A DNA stretch of 63,571 nucleotides from an uncultured bacterium (GTDB lineage: Bacteria > Cyanobacteriota > Vampirovibrionia > Gastranaerophilales > Gastranaerophilaceae), in the NCBI GenBank assembly GCA_949293185.1, contig CASFCQ010000003.1, positions 1 to 63,571 of the forward strand, written 5' to 3'. Position numbers and translations under genes: made by a program. Below the pieces are notes generated by a model that worked only from the letters and a program-made list of their open reading frames with translations, was not told the origin of the DNA and did not search any database. Below are positions 36,771 to 45,700 of this stretch, piece by piece. Numbering within the stretch: position 1 is the stretch's first letter; every line of letters begins with the position of its first letter.

Positions 36771-36830
36771 GGGGCTGTGAAAAGATAATGGCGTTTTGGT
36801 TATGAATACCAAAGTAATATCCTGCAGCCC
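36771..36830 (+). promoter_or_regulatory. Folded leader of rpsT (candidate S20 autoregulatory element)
   Basis: GGGCTG (36772-36777) can pair with CAGCCC (36825-36830), enclosing an inner hairpin TTTGGT / ACCAAA (36795-36813, 7-nt loop). The structure ends about 18 nt before the AAAGGAAAA binding site. E. coli S20 represses its own translation; a similar feedback is possible here, but the fold matches no leader class I can name. Confidence 0.4.
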
Positions 36831-36860
36831 GTATATATGCAAATGAAAGGAAAATAAACA

Positions 36861-37130
36861 ATGGCTAATATTAAATCCGCTAAAAAAAGAGTTCTCGTTG
36901 CAGAAAGAAACAGACAAAGAAACGTTGCTGTAAAGTCTGAAATCAAAACTGCAATAAGAAAAACTTTGGAATTAGCAAATGCCAAAAATGAAGCAGAATT
37001 GAAACCGGCTTTGAGCCATGCATACCAATTATGCGACAAAGCTGTTTCCAAAGGTGTTTTACACAAAAACACAGCTGCAAGAAAAAAATCAAGATTAACT
37101 TTAGCTGTCAACAAATTATTGGCAAAATAA
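36861..37130 (+). CDS. rpsT: 30S ribosomal protein S20
   Basis: An 89-residue basic protein that binds 16S rRNA in the body of the 30S subunit. The N-terminus MANIKSAKKRVLVAERNRQRN is the family signature, and the C-terminal GVLHKNTAARKKSRLTLAVNK is equally typical. A GAAAGGAAAA binding site lies about 8 nt upstream. It is a single-gene unit with its own promoter, structured leader and terminators. Confidence 0.98.
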   Translation: MANIKSAKKRVLVAERNRQRNVAVKSEIKTAIRKTLELANAKNEAELKPALSHAYQLCDKAVSKGVLHKNTAARKKSRLTLAVNKLLAK

Positions 37131-37142
37131 GTTTTAAAGCTT

Positions 37143-37189
37143 GAAATAAATAGAGCGCTCTAAATATTTTAGGGCGCTTTATTTATTTC
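37143..37189. terminator. Long hairpin after rpsT
   Basis: A long, slightly imperfect stem: GAAATAAATAGAGCGC pairs with GGCGCTTTATTTATTTC. Its AT-rich lower part gives T-rich 3' ends on both strands. It is the first terminator after rpsT. Confidence 0.75.
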
Positions 37190-37204
37190 AAATAGCTTTC
37201 AATA

Positions 37205-37235
37205 AAAAAGTTCTCCTGTATCAGGAGAACTTTTT
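37205..37235. terminator. Bidirectional terminator between rpsT and rpoZ
   Basis: A perfect 14-bp stem (AAAAAGTTCTCCTG / CAGGAGAACTTTTT) with a 3-nt loop. The A- and T-ends make it work in both directions, serving rpsT from the left and rpoZ from the right. Confidence 0.92.
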
Positions 37236-37257
37236 AAATATGTTTTATAAAAGAAAA

Positions 37258-37509
37258 TTATCCGACAAGTCTGCTTTCGTCAGATTCAGATGCTTTAACC
37301 ATTATAGCATGCTCTACAGGATTTTCTTTTTTAATGGAATTATCAAAACCGTAATCATCAAAACCCAATTCGTCTTTAGGTTTTTTCATTTGATATTCAT
37401 CAACAAGTTTTTTTGCAAGTTCAGCGATTTCATATACAAGCTGATATCTGTTTTCACTGTTTTCATTCAATTCCCAGGCTACCTTAATTATCTGATTTTG
37501 ATGAGTCAT
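37258..37509 (-). CDS. rpoZ: RNA polymerase omega subunit, cyanobacterial type
   Basis: The start is at MTHQNQIIKVAWEL, with GGAG 8 nt upstream. The 83-residue protein follows the cyanobacterial RpoZ plan: Q-x-Q-I, then NRYQLVYEIAELAKKL, an acidic linker, PVEHAIMVKASE and a short end. That corresponds to the NRYRITVQVAxRAKRR and KPVxRAIIEMSDE blocks of cyanobacteria. The linker (about 40-60) is longer and very acidic. Omega chaperones the beta' subunit. It stands alone between the bidirectional terminator and the serine hydrolase gene. Confidence 0.75.
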   Translation of the reverse strand: MTHQNQIIKVAWELNENSENRYQLVYEIAELAKKLVDEYQMKKPKDELGFDDYGFDNSIKKENPVEHAIMVKASESDESRLVG

Positions 37510-37590
37510 TTTATTCTCCAAAGTTTAAATCATAACAAAATATTGATATATTAACTATAATATAAGATAAAAACAATATCAATAAAAATT

Positions 37591-38760
37591 TTAGAGGTTT
37601 GTATTAATCATATAGTTATATATTAAAGAAGATGCTGCTACGATAAAATCTTTACCCAGCGGAGAGTTATAAGGTCTGTTTACAAGCATTACAACTATAT
37701 ACTTTTTGCCGTTGGGAGTATAGACAATACCTGCATCACCAAGCATTTTACCGATATCACCTGTTTTGTGTATAAATATTGCCTCCTTTGGCAATCCTGC
37801 ATGAATAAGTCTGTTGTTATGAACGTGACTCATATAATCTATCATCTTTTCACGGGAATTAAGCGACAAGAAATTAGGATTATCAATGTTATAGAGCAAA
37901 GTTGCCATTTCCTTTGCCGTAGTAACATTAGTACCGGCAAGATCCGGAAGCCAATCGTTTATTCTTGTTTCTTTCATCCCCCATTTTCTCAAAGACTGGT
38001 TAAGAGCATTCATACCGCCTGTCGCAGCAAGAAGCATGTTAGTTGCAGAGTTATCTGACTCAGTAATCATAACACGTGCAAGTTCATCAACAGTATAAAC
38101 ACTTCTAGCACCTTTAAATTGGAGACTTCCTGACCCTTCTGATTTATAATAATCAGTCATTGCTATTTTATCATCGAGTTTTATCGAGCCGGCTTCAATG
38201 GAGCGGAAAAGCTGTATTAACACAGGAATTTTTATAATACTTGCCGTTGCAAAAACGTCATTAGATGCAACATCAGCATGTTTCCCTGATTCATAATCCC
38301 ATACATAAACAGATGGTTTTAAAGACGGATAAGCTGCTGCAAGGTTCTTAATTTTTGACTCTAAAGCAGTCATACTGTATGTTTCATACAGTTTTTGCAT
38401 TTGTGGTTTTTTAATCTCAGTACCCTGAAGATAATTCATCCCCATAAAATGACTATTGTGTAAATAATTCGATGTAGGAAAAGCTATTTTTCCCATATCA
38501 GTTTTTATTTCAGGATATTTGTTAGCTCTTGTCAAAACAGGTCTTGTGACGTGATTGTAATACACCGGAGCTACATAAATGACAAACAATGCAGCCAGAA
38601 TGATATTTACAAATAACGCCAGAGGATTAGCTTTATGTTTAGGCGTTTTTTTCCTTTTTACATAAGCAGGTCTAATGTTACTTGAATATTTTGAGCGTGT
38701 TTGCGTAGTGTAGTTTCTGTAACCTTGTATATAATCGTTCTTATACTGTGGCTTAGCCAA
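37591..38760 (-). CDS. Membrane-anchored PenP-fold serine hydrolase
   Basis: I place the start at a TTG (MAKPQYKNDYIQ) because GGGGG lies 8 nt before it; the upstream TTG would fall on that site. A basic N-terminal tail is followed by one membrane helix (about 46-66) and an outer domain of the class A beta-lactamase/PBP fold. Motifs: S174-x-x-K177 in ATASIIKIPV, S235-D-N in ITESDNSATN, and K332-T-G in FIHKTGD. The class A general base Glu (ExxxN) is not present; the omega-loop region reads WLPDLAGTNVTT. It may be a peptidoglycan peptidase or non-hydrolysing penicillin binder rather than a true lactamase. Confidence 0.85.
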   Translation of the reverse strand: MAKPQYKNDYIQGYRNYTTQTRSKYSSNIRPAYVKRKKTPKHKANPLALFVNIILAALFVIYVAPVYYNHVTRPVLTRANKYPEIKTDMGKIAFPTSNYLHNSHFMGMNYLQGTEIKKPQMQKLYETYSMTALESKIKNLAAAYPSLKPSVYVWDYESGKHADVASNDVFATASIIKIPVLIQLFRSIEAGSIKLDDKIAMTDYYKSEGSGSLQFKGARSVYTVDELARVMITESDNSATNMLLAATGGMNALNQSLRKWGMKETRINDWLPDLAGTNVTTAKEMATLLYNIDNPNFLSLNSREKMIDYMSHVHNNRLIHAGLPKEAIFIHKTGDIGKMLGDAGIVYTPNGKKYIVVMLVNRPYNSPLGKDFIVAASSLIYNYMINTNL

Positions 38761-38996
38761 AGTAATATCCCCCAATCATCTAATATATTAATATAATAAA
38801 ATCATTAATTTCATTATTCCATACAACATTTACAGTATATAATACCGAAACGTGATAAGAACACAATAGCACACGCTAATTACTTAAAACAAAGAATTTA
38901 CATTAATTAATTTACAGTTCGTATAAATTAATTATATACATTTATAAACACATTTGGTATTATAAAGATAATAAGAAAACACAAGGATAATTTATT

Positions 38997-39875
38997 ATGA
39001 AAAATATTGTAATTTTCAGCGACAGAGATAACACTCAATTAAACGAAATTCTATCAAAGAACGAAGAATATGATGTTCGGACTAAAAGTCTTGAAGAAGT
39101 TAAAGATGCGCAAAAATTCAATCCGTCAGCTCTTGTTTTCAACTGTTCGATTGAAAAGCTTAAAGACATCTCAATGGTGACTAAACTCCCTGCACCTGCG
39201 TTAATTGTTGCAGAAAAGTTTAATGATGATATCATTTTCAGAGGTGATTCATATGACTATGTAACAACGCCTATTGACGAAAAAGAGCTCAATCTAAGAT
39301 TAAAAAACCTTTTAAAAATAAAAGAGTTAAAAGAAACAATCAATCAGGTTTCTACAACGGATGCTCTTACCGGGCTGCATAACCGTAAATTCCTACATGA
39401 ACGTCTTGAAGCGGAGATTTCACGTTCAAAAAGATATGATACAAAATTAAGCTGCTTACTTCTGGACATTGACTTTTTCAAAGTTGTAAACGATATGTAC
39501 GGTTACGACTGGGGTGATGTTCTACTCAAAAAAATTGCGGAAATGTTAAAAGGTTTTATAAGAAAAGAAGATATCCTTACAAGATACGGCGACGAAGAGT
39601 TCATAGTTCTTTTGCCTAATACTCCAGAGGAAAACGCATTTTTGTTTGCTGAAAGATTCAGAAGAGAAATCGAAAAAATGGAATTTATACCGGCAGGCGA
39701 AGAAGAAAGACATCCTATCACAATTTCCGGCGGTATAGCTTCTTATCCGTTTTTACAAAATGTTGAGGAAGACGCAAACACTCTCATTAGATACGCAGAA
39801 CACGCACTGTATAACGCTAAAAAGAGAGGGAAAAACAAAATTGTTATGTTTTCTCAAATCAATATCGAATATTAA
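38997..39875 (+). CDS. GGDEF protein with degenerate receiver domain
   Basis: A 292-residue protein. Residues 1-105 have the receiver fold, but the phospho-acceptor region reads ALVFNCS, with no Asp, so it is probably not phosphorylated. The GGDEF domain (about 118-290) is well kept: TDALTGLHNRKFL, metal-binding D157 in LLLDIDFFK, and GYDWGDVLLKK. The signature reads G198-D-E-E-F instead of GG(D/E)EF. An inhibitory I-site R189-K-E-D192 sits five residues before it. It is likely a cyclic-di-GMP synthase or a product-binding relic. It shares a bidirectional terminator with the next gene. Confidence 0.88.
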   Translation: MKNIVIFSDRDNTQLNEILSKNEEYDVRTKSLEEVKDAQKFNPSALVFNCSIEKLKDISMVTKLPAPALIVAEKFNDDIIFRGDSYDYVTTPIDEKELNLRLKNLLKIKELKETINQVSTTDALTGLHNRKFLHERLEAEISRSKRYDTKLSCLLLDIDFFKVVNDMYGYDWGDVLLKKIAEMLKGFIRKEDILTRYGDEEFIVLLPNTPEENAFLFAERFRREIEKMEFIPAGEEERHPITISGGIASYPFLQNVEEDANTLIRYAEHALYNAKKRGKNKIVMFSQINIEY

Positions 39876-39894
39876 ATTCAGATTATTTATAAAT

Positions 39895-39923
39895 AAAAAA
39901 GCTCCGGATAGCGGGGCTTTTTT
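39895..39923. terminator. Bidirectional terminator
   Basis: A 12-bp stem AAAAAAGCTCCG / CGGGGCTTTTTT (one G-T pair) with a 5-nt loop. It serves the GGDEF gene on the plus strand and the TOPRIM gene on the minus strand. Confidence 0.9.
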
Positions 39924-39924
39924 A

Positions 39925-40950
39925 TTATAAACTTAACTCTTTGATTTTTGATATAATTTGATGAATCTCTTCTGTCAAATCGGTCTCATACTTTAAATTT
40001 TGCGCCAGTTCCTTTGCGAACTCTGCTTTTTGAAAATCCCCGAGTTCATGTATTCTGAAAAATTCAGAAAGCACTCTGGTCATTGGCTCATCGTGCTTAA
40101 AATCAGCGACGCAAGCTTCACAAATATTCTTATATCTGTTATTAATAGTTCTCTTGATTAAATTCAAAGAAAAAATATCCTCAAACTCACCGTGTTTTAT
40201 AAGGTAAATAGAATCACAATCACGTAAAATCGGCTCAATTGCATCAGAAGTTGGTTTTGCATCCGCATCTAACAATATAAACACAGGGATTTTAAGTTCT
40301 TCTTTTAATTCGCAATACAAACGCGCAACCTGACTTTTGCCGCCTGCACCGATAAGTTTTACCCCGTTTTTATAAAAATCATAGCCACATAATCTGGCGA
40401 AACCGGGCAATAAAATTTCCTCCGTGATTCCCTCGCAGAGAACAACCTTTTCAACAGGAAAAAGCAGACTGAATTTTTCTCTTAATGCTGCTTTATCCGT
40501 TTCACAATGCTTGAGTTTGAGCAGATATTTAATATTCAAGGGCAAATTGTCATATTCAGAGCTTTTTTGCATTATAGACAGCACTGCATTGATATTTAAA
40601 TCAGCTTCCACCAGTGTTTTAACGTTATCTGAAATATTGTATGTATCGTAAACCTCCTGTTTAAGCAGTGCATTAAATTTGTCATCAACAGCAGCATCTG
40701 GCACATATTGTTTTACGGAATCATTCCATACAACTTCAATAAAACTTTTTAATACTTGAGGCTCAAGTTCCAATATTTCTTTTTTAGACAATTTAGGGTA
40801 TAATAAATACTTGCATAAAATATCCGTAAATACCCTGTAGTATTTTGTTTCCGGATACTTAAAACGTGTGAGCCTGTCCAATGAAAGTATTAAATTTTCC
40901 TGTGAAATCGGCAAAAATTTGATTTTACTTATATCTAAATCTTTTATCAA
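39925..40950 (-). CDS. Stand-alone OLD-like TOPRIM domain protein
   Basis: A 341-residue protein. The TOPRIM domain spans about 168-260. The catalytic Glu is E173 in VVLCEGITEEILLPGFARL. GAGGKSQVARLY follows, and the metal-binding D-x-D is D228-A-D230 in FILLDADAKP. This arrangement matches the TOPRIM part of OLD/RecF-like nucleases. The N-terminal ~165 residues show no Walker motifs, so the usual ATPase is missing. No partner ATPase is adjacent. It may be a nuclease used in repair or phage defence, but that rests on the fold only. Confidence 0.78.
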   Translation of the reverse strand: MIKDLDISKIKFLPISQENLILSLDRLTRFKYPETKYYRVFTDILCKYLLYPKLSKKEILELEPQVLKSFIEVVWNDSVKQYVPDAAVDDKFNALLKQEVYDTYNISDNVKTLVEADLNINAVLSIMQKSSEYDNLPLNIKYLLKLKHCETDKAALREKFSLLFPVEKVVLCEGITEEILLPGFARLCGYDFYKNGVKLIGAGGKSQVARLYCELKEELKIPVFILLDADAKPTSDAIEPILRDCDSIYLIKHGEFEDIFSLNLIKRTINNRYKNICEACVADFKHDEPMTRVLSEFFRIHELGDFQKAEFAKELAQNLKYETDLTEEIHQIISKIKELSL

Positions 40951-41061
40951 AACTTCAAACTAATATAAAAATTTGTTAACATTACTTATAAATTATAGCA
41001 AAAAAAGCAAATTTTAAAATGTTCGGGTTTTAAACATATAGAAAAAGGTGGAAAATTAGAA

Positions 41062-42489
41062 GTGTATAATATTTCAGCATTAAACAATTACAATGTGAAT
41101 ATGCCGAAAGCCAATACTCTTAACGGTCTAAAGGGTGTTTCGAACAATAATGCAACAAATCCTGCTGCAGGTATTTCGCATACAAATGCCATTTATAACA
41201 CTCAATACTTTATGCCATCTTTTGGAGTAAATCAGATAAGGACTTCGCTTTCTAGCAGAGACGAGAAAAACAAGTATAACGAAATCTCCTCGATAATTGA
41301 TAAAAAAGCCAGAAAGGATTTGCAAGAGCTTTTAAAAAACGGCAAATTACTTAACGCAAATTCTAATGACGGAACAACAACTTTAGATAATTTATACACT
41401 ATAGCCACCGTAAAAAGAGCACAAGGATTGGATAAAAAGAACATCTTAGAAGAAACAATAAAAGCGATAAAACATCCGTACATTATTCCGCAAAAATTCG
41501 GAGATATTCCTGTTAACCTGCAGCCCGAGATTATTAATCACGAAACTGCACAAGGAAAAAACATCTCTTCTTACGATCTTGATGTAAAATCCAGCACCTG
41601 CCCAGCAGCAAGCATTGAATTTGATATTGCACACAGAATGCCGGCAGAGTTTGCCAGAATGGTTGCCGGTCTTACATCAGAAGACATGTGCATAACAAAA
41701 AAAATTAATGTGAATGAATTATCTCAGGGGCTTCTTGACACAGTATGGATGCTTAATGAATTCGGTACAGAGCACAAAATGGAAAATTGGAACACGCTCG
41801 TAGTCAAACTAAGACCTGACAGAAATGCAATAATTAGGGCAAGAATCCAAAATTCCTACAAAGACCCGGACGAAAGGTCACTTGTTGATGTATTGATGCA
41901 ATCTACATTTATGAATGTCGGTGCACAAAACACCTACGATTCGCTTATCGATAAAAGAATACCTAAATATAACGATGATGACAGCGGTCTTATTGATATA
42001 GAAAAAAACTTTGCAGAAGAACTGGCAACAGGCAAAGGTAAAGTGTGTGTTACTTATCAAAAAATAGACGACAATGGCAGACTTGTAGGCTATGAGTGTG
42101 ACCAGAGCGAAACCTTGTCTCACATACAAAACACGCTGAACGGCGGGGATAATGTTATCATCGGTTACACATACTGTGACAGTGATAACAATGTTATTGG
42201 CGGACACGAAATAACTATTATCGGCATAGATACTGATAAAAAAGGTCAGAAATATTTTATATGCAACGATACTGATGACGGAATATCTGACCCTATTAAA
42301 TATCGTGTTGATGAATTACTTCCTAAAATCCACCACGCAGGGATTCCGAAATCCGTACTTGTCGACAATGTTGAGTTTGTTGAAGGCTGGAAGGAATTAA
42401 TGCAAATATACAAAGAAAGCAAAACCCAAAGCGAACTGCAAAACAGCTTGCAAAACAACAGACTGTCCGTATTAACTCAGGCTGCATAA
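41062..42489 (+). CDS. Papain-like (C39-type) cysteine peptidase-like protein
   Basis: A 475-residue protein starting at GTG with AGGTGG 10 nt before. The N-terminal 60 residues are Asn-rich and contain MPSFGVNQ, an F-G motif like those at 54150 and 55001. A candidate nucleophile Cys lies in SSTCPAASIEFDIA (about 180). The catalytic His candidate is in GGHEITIIGIDTD (about 385), and an Asp/Asn follows in FICNDTDDGISDP. This His-then-NDT spacing is typical of papain-fold C39-like peptidases. There is no Sec signal. If exported it would need another route. The substrate is unknown; the assignment is by pattern only. Confidence 0.65.
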   Translation: MYNISALNNYNVNMPKANTLNGLKGVSNNNATNPAAGISHTNAIYNTQYFMPSFGVNQIRTSLSSRDEKNKYNEISSIIDKKARKDLQELLKNGKLLNANSNDGTTTLDNLYTIATVKRAQGLDKKNILEETIKAIKHPYIIPQKFGDIPVNLQPEIINHETAQGKNISSYDLDVKSSTCPAASIEFDIAHRMPAEFARMVAGLTSEDMCITKKINVNELSQGLLDTVWMLNEFGTEHKMENWNTLVVKLRPDRNAIIRARIQNSYKDPDERSLVDVLMQSTFMNVGAQNTYDSLIDKRIPKYNDDDSGLIDIEKNFAEELATGKGKVCVTYQKIDDNGRLVGYECDQSETLSHIQNTLNGGDNVIIGYTYCDSDNNVIGGHEITIIGIDTDKKGQKYFICNDTDDGISDPIKYRVDELLPKIHHAGIPKSVLVDNVEFVEGWKELMQIYKESKTQSELQNSLQNNRLSVLTQAA

Positions 42490-42570
42490 GTTGTGATGCA
42501 ATAACTTACTATTAGGAAAAATAATGTGCCCGCACAGAATAATTTATTTTACTGGAAATAACATTTCCCA

Positions 42571-42695
42571 GTCATTCTGAAGCGTCCATCGCTGCAGGTT
42601 TGCGAGGATTGTGTGTGTTCAGAATCTGACAGACGTTTTTTGTTATCTTTTTTAACAGGTAAGATCCTGAGCTCGCTTCGCTCCTCAGGATGACG
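42571..42695. repeat. 125-bp dispersed repeat, copy A
   Basis: Runs from GTCATTCTGAAGCG to CTCCTCAGGATGAC. It matches copy B at 46166-46290 in the same orientation over its whole length with scattered changes, mainly in the centre. Its ends are imperfect inverses of each other (GTCATTCTGA / TCAGGATGAC), and GAGCTCGCTTCGCTC inside is palindromic. It lies at the 3' side of the autotransporter gene. Confidence 0.92.
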
Positions 42696-42702
42696 TCCAG
42701 TT

Positions 42703-42780
42703 GTAGGGTGGGCAAAGCCCTAAGGCGTGCCCACCAACATAAAGCGTGTAGGTTGGGCTTTAAGCTCAACACTACATTTA
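42703..42780. repeat. Two further short palindromic repeats
   Basis: GGGTGGGC ... GTGCCCACC (about 42704-42735) and GTTGGGCTTTAAGCTCAAC (about 42753-42771) are GC-richer, palindromic and of the type that is scattered in intergenic DNA. They fill the gap between repeat copy A and the 3' end of the autotransporter gene. Confidence 0.6.
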
Positions 42781-42783
42781 TAT

Positions 42784-45700
42784 TCATTTATTGCCGATAT
42801 TCCATCTTAAACCTGCTGTCAATGACACACCGTTTCGTCCGCCGTTGTGTATCATTGTCTGGAAATATCCAAGGAAATCATTATTGAAACGTCTCTGAAC
42901 ACCTGCGCCGTACTGAACATATGGTCTTATACTCATTTCAGGAAGACGTACATCATTCGCCATAACTTTTGTATCATTAAGCAAATTCCATACCATGTTC
43001 ACACCAATGTATGGCTGCCAGCCGTTCTTGGTATTTCCAATTAATTTTATTCCCGGAGCAAGCTGGATTGCATGGAGCGGATCAGAATCAATACGTACAC
43101 CCGCAGCATTATTGTAATCAAAAGTATTTATAAAGCTATAAGATATTAACATACTTGGCTGAAAAATCATTTTTCCGTCCCAAAATTCAATGTTATAACC
43201 TGTTTTGTTACCGATACCCGCCATCAACATTGTATAGTTTTCAGAGCCGTACATTGTACTTGCATCACCTGCGGAAGCTCCTACACTTAAAGTTGTTGCG
43301 TTAAAGAAGTTACCTTTGTAGAAGGTTGCAGTAGAGCCTAACAATCCGCCGTTTTGATATGCATCAACGCCCTGATATCTTTGAGATGCGCCGTTATATC
43401 CGATATAACCGGTTAATACACGTTCCCAACCGTTTGAAAGCGTTGTAAGAGGGCTATCATATCCAACAAGAGTACCGTAATTTATGTTCGAAACTTTCTG
43501 ACCGTTTTTAAGTGGTATTGATTCAAAACTGGCATAAGGCTTTACCCAGAAACCGGCATCCTCTTCTTTGGTAAGAAGTGGTGAAAAAGTTCCAATGTCC
43601 GTTGCATCTCCTGTAGGAGAGAGTGCGTAACGCCCCTGATTTTTCATAGCAACACGTTCAATATACGGTATGTTCATAAATGTATCAGCATGCTGGAAGG
43701 CATAGTTAAACGCCTGCAGCTGGGTAGTATAAGCACCTGCCTGCTGAACAACAGGTGCTGCCAGTACAGAGGGGTTATAGCTGTTTGCGTTGCCTGCAGC
43801 ACCGCGGACAAATGTAAAATACCCGAGTTTATCTTCCGGATTAGTTCCGTATGATACGTCATATTTCCATATTTTTGAGTATGCTACAGGATTTATGCCC
43901 GTGTATTGAACATTTGGTGCTAATTCCTTATCAGCAAACAATACATGCGTAACATCTTTAGTTGCATCATTTAAAAGATTAAGCTGATTTACGTTAAGAT
44001 AAGCATCAGCATTAACATTGTATGTGTCAGCTGTTATTCTGTCCATCTTTGCATTTTTAAGATCAACATCAGCAGCAAGATTTGTATCTCCATTCAGATT
44101 AAGTACAGGGATATGCATTGTACCGACACTGTTATTCGTCATGTACATTGAACCGGAATTAAGACTCAATTTTTGTGATTCATCAAACACATTCTCTCTG
44201 CCAAGATACAGGTTTGTATTATCTAATGAAATGTTGGCGTTTATTACATCGTTATTTAAAATAACTTTACCTGTAGAGTCGCCTGTAATCTTTAAATTAA
44301 AAGCAGCTGACGGATCTTTTATTACAGCAACAGAAACAGGAGCAGCGTTAATCAAAGTTGAAACCCCATTCCCTATTTCAGAAATACCGCCGGATGCCGA
44401 CATATCGATTGCACCGCCTTTTATCTTGTCATCAAACCGTATAACACCGTTATTAACAGCTTTCAGAGTCAAAGTTGCAGGATTTTCTTTAGAGACATTA
44501 GGTACATCAGGTTTAACAGTCTCATAACCAGTAATCATAGAGGCTAAATCAACATAAACATATGTGCCGTCCTCGAGTTTAGTACCTATGCCGTAAATAG
44601 ATATAGCGTTTGATTCTTCTTTATCGCCTTTAATGGTTTTGTTTCCGCTAAACAAAGATAAACCGTTGTCTGCAGTAATATTTAAATCGGTGATACTGAA
44701 TATTGCACCGCCCGCGGCAATTCCGTCAGCATTTTTATTTTCTGCAACGTTATTTACGAACGATGAATTAATAATTTCACCGGGAGTAAATTCATAATGT
44801 ACAGATTGTCTGGTTGAACCTGTTACTTCTTCAATTTTTCCAAAGACACCAAAATTAGCTATAGCACCGCCTAAAGCCATTTGAGAATCAGTTACGGCTT
44901 TGTTATCCATAAAGTTGCCTTTGATATTACCAATTACAGAAGTATTAGCAATCGCACCGCCCATTGCTGTATAAGTCCCTTGAGCGTAGTTTGCAATAAA
45001 ATCGCCTGTGATATTACCTATTTGTCCTGATTCGTTTAAAATAGCGCCGCCCATTGCCGAATAATAAGGACTTAGAGCATAGTTTTTAATAAAATCACCG
45101 GTTATGTTTCCAATATCAGCCTGAGAATTATATATAGCACCTCCGCCCATACCACCTGACATTGCAGCCATAGTCTGAGCACCGGAAGATTGTTGAATTT
45201 GTGTTACATAATTTCCTATAAAATCACCGTTAACATCCCCGATTTCAGCCCCATACTCATTTGATATAGCACCGCCACTGGCATTGCCTTCAAAAGAAAC
45301 AGCGTAGTTGTTTATAAAATTAGCGTTTAATGAGCCAATAATTCCTTCGTTATGAAGTGCACCTCCTGATGCAACATAGTCAGCCTCAGCATAATTTCCT
45401 ATAAAATCACCGGATATGGATTTTATTACAGGTAATACCAAAGTTCCTTCACCCATAAGTGATGTATTGAGTACAACATTGCTTATTGCGCCGCCATGAG
45501 CTTCACCTGCCATTGATAATACAGATGCAGTGGTAGTTTGATTATTTTTGCTTGCAGACGCACTGTTATTTGCAAAAGTTCCTTCTATTTTATCTATATT
45601 GCCTGCGTTAGTTATTGCACCTCCATAGGCAAGACCCGAGTCAATTGAATTTGTATTATTTACAAAATCACCGGTTATACTGCCGACTGTATTTTGGGGA

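Noticed and set aside
37240-37554. A rightward frame opposite rpoZ
   Set aside because: Phe/Tyr-rich shadow with no binding site; the leftward frame matches cyanobacterial omega and has GGAG.
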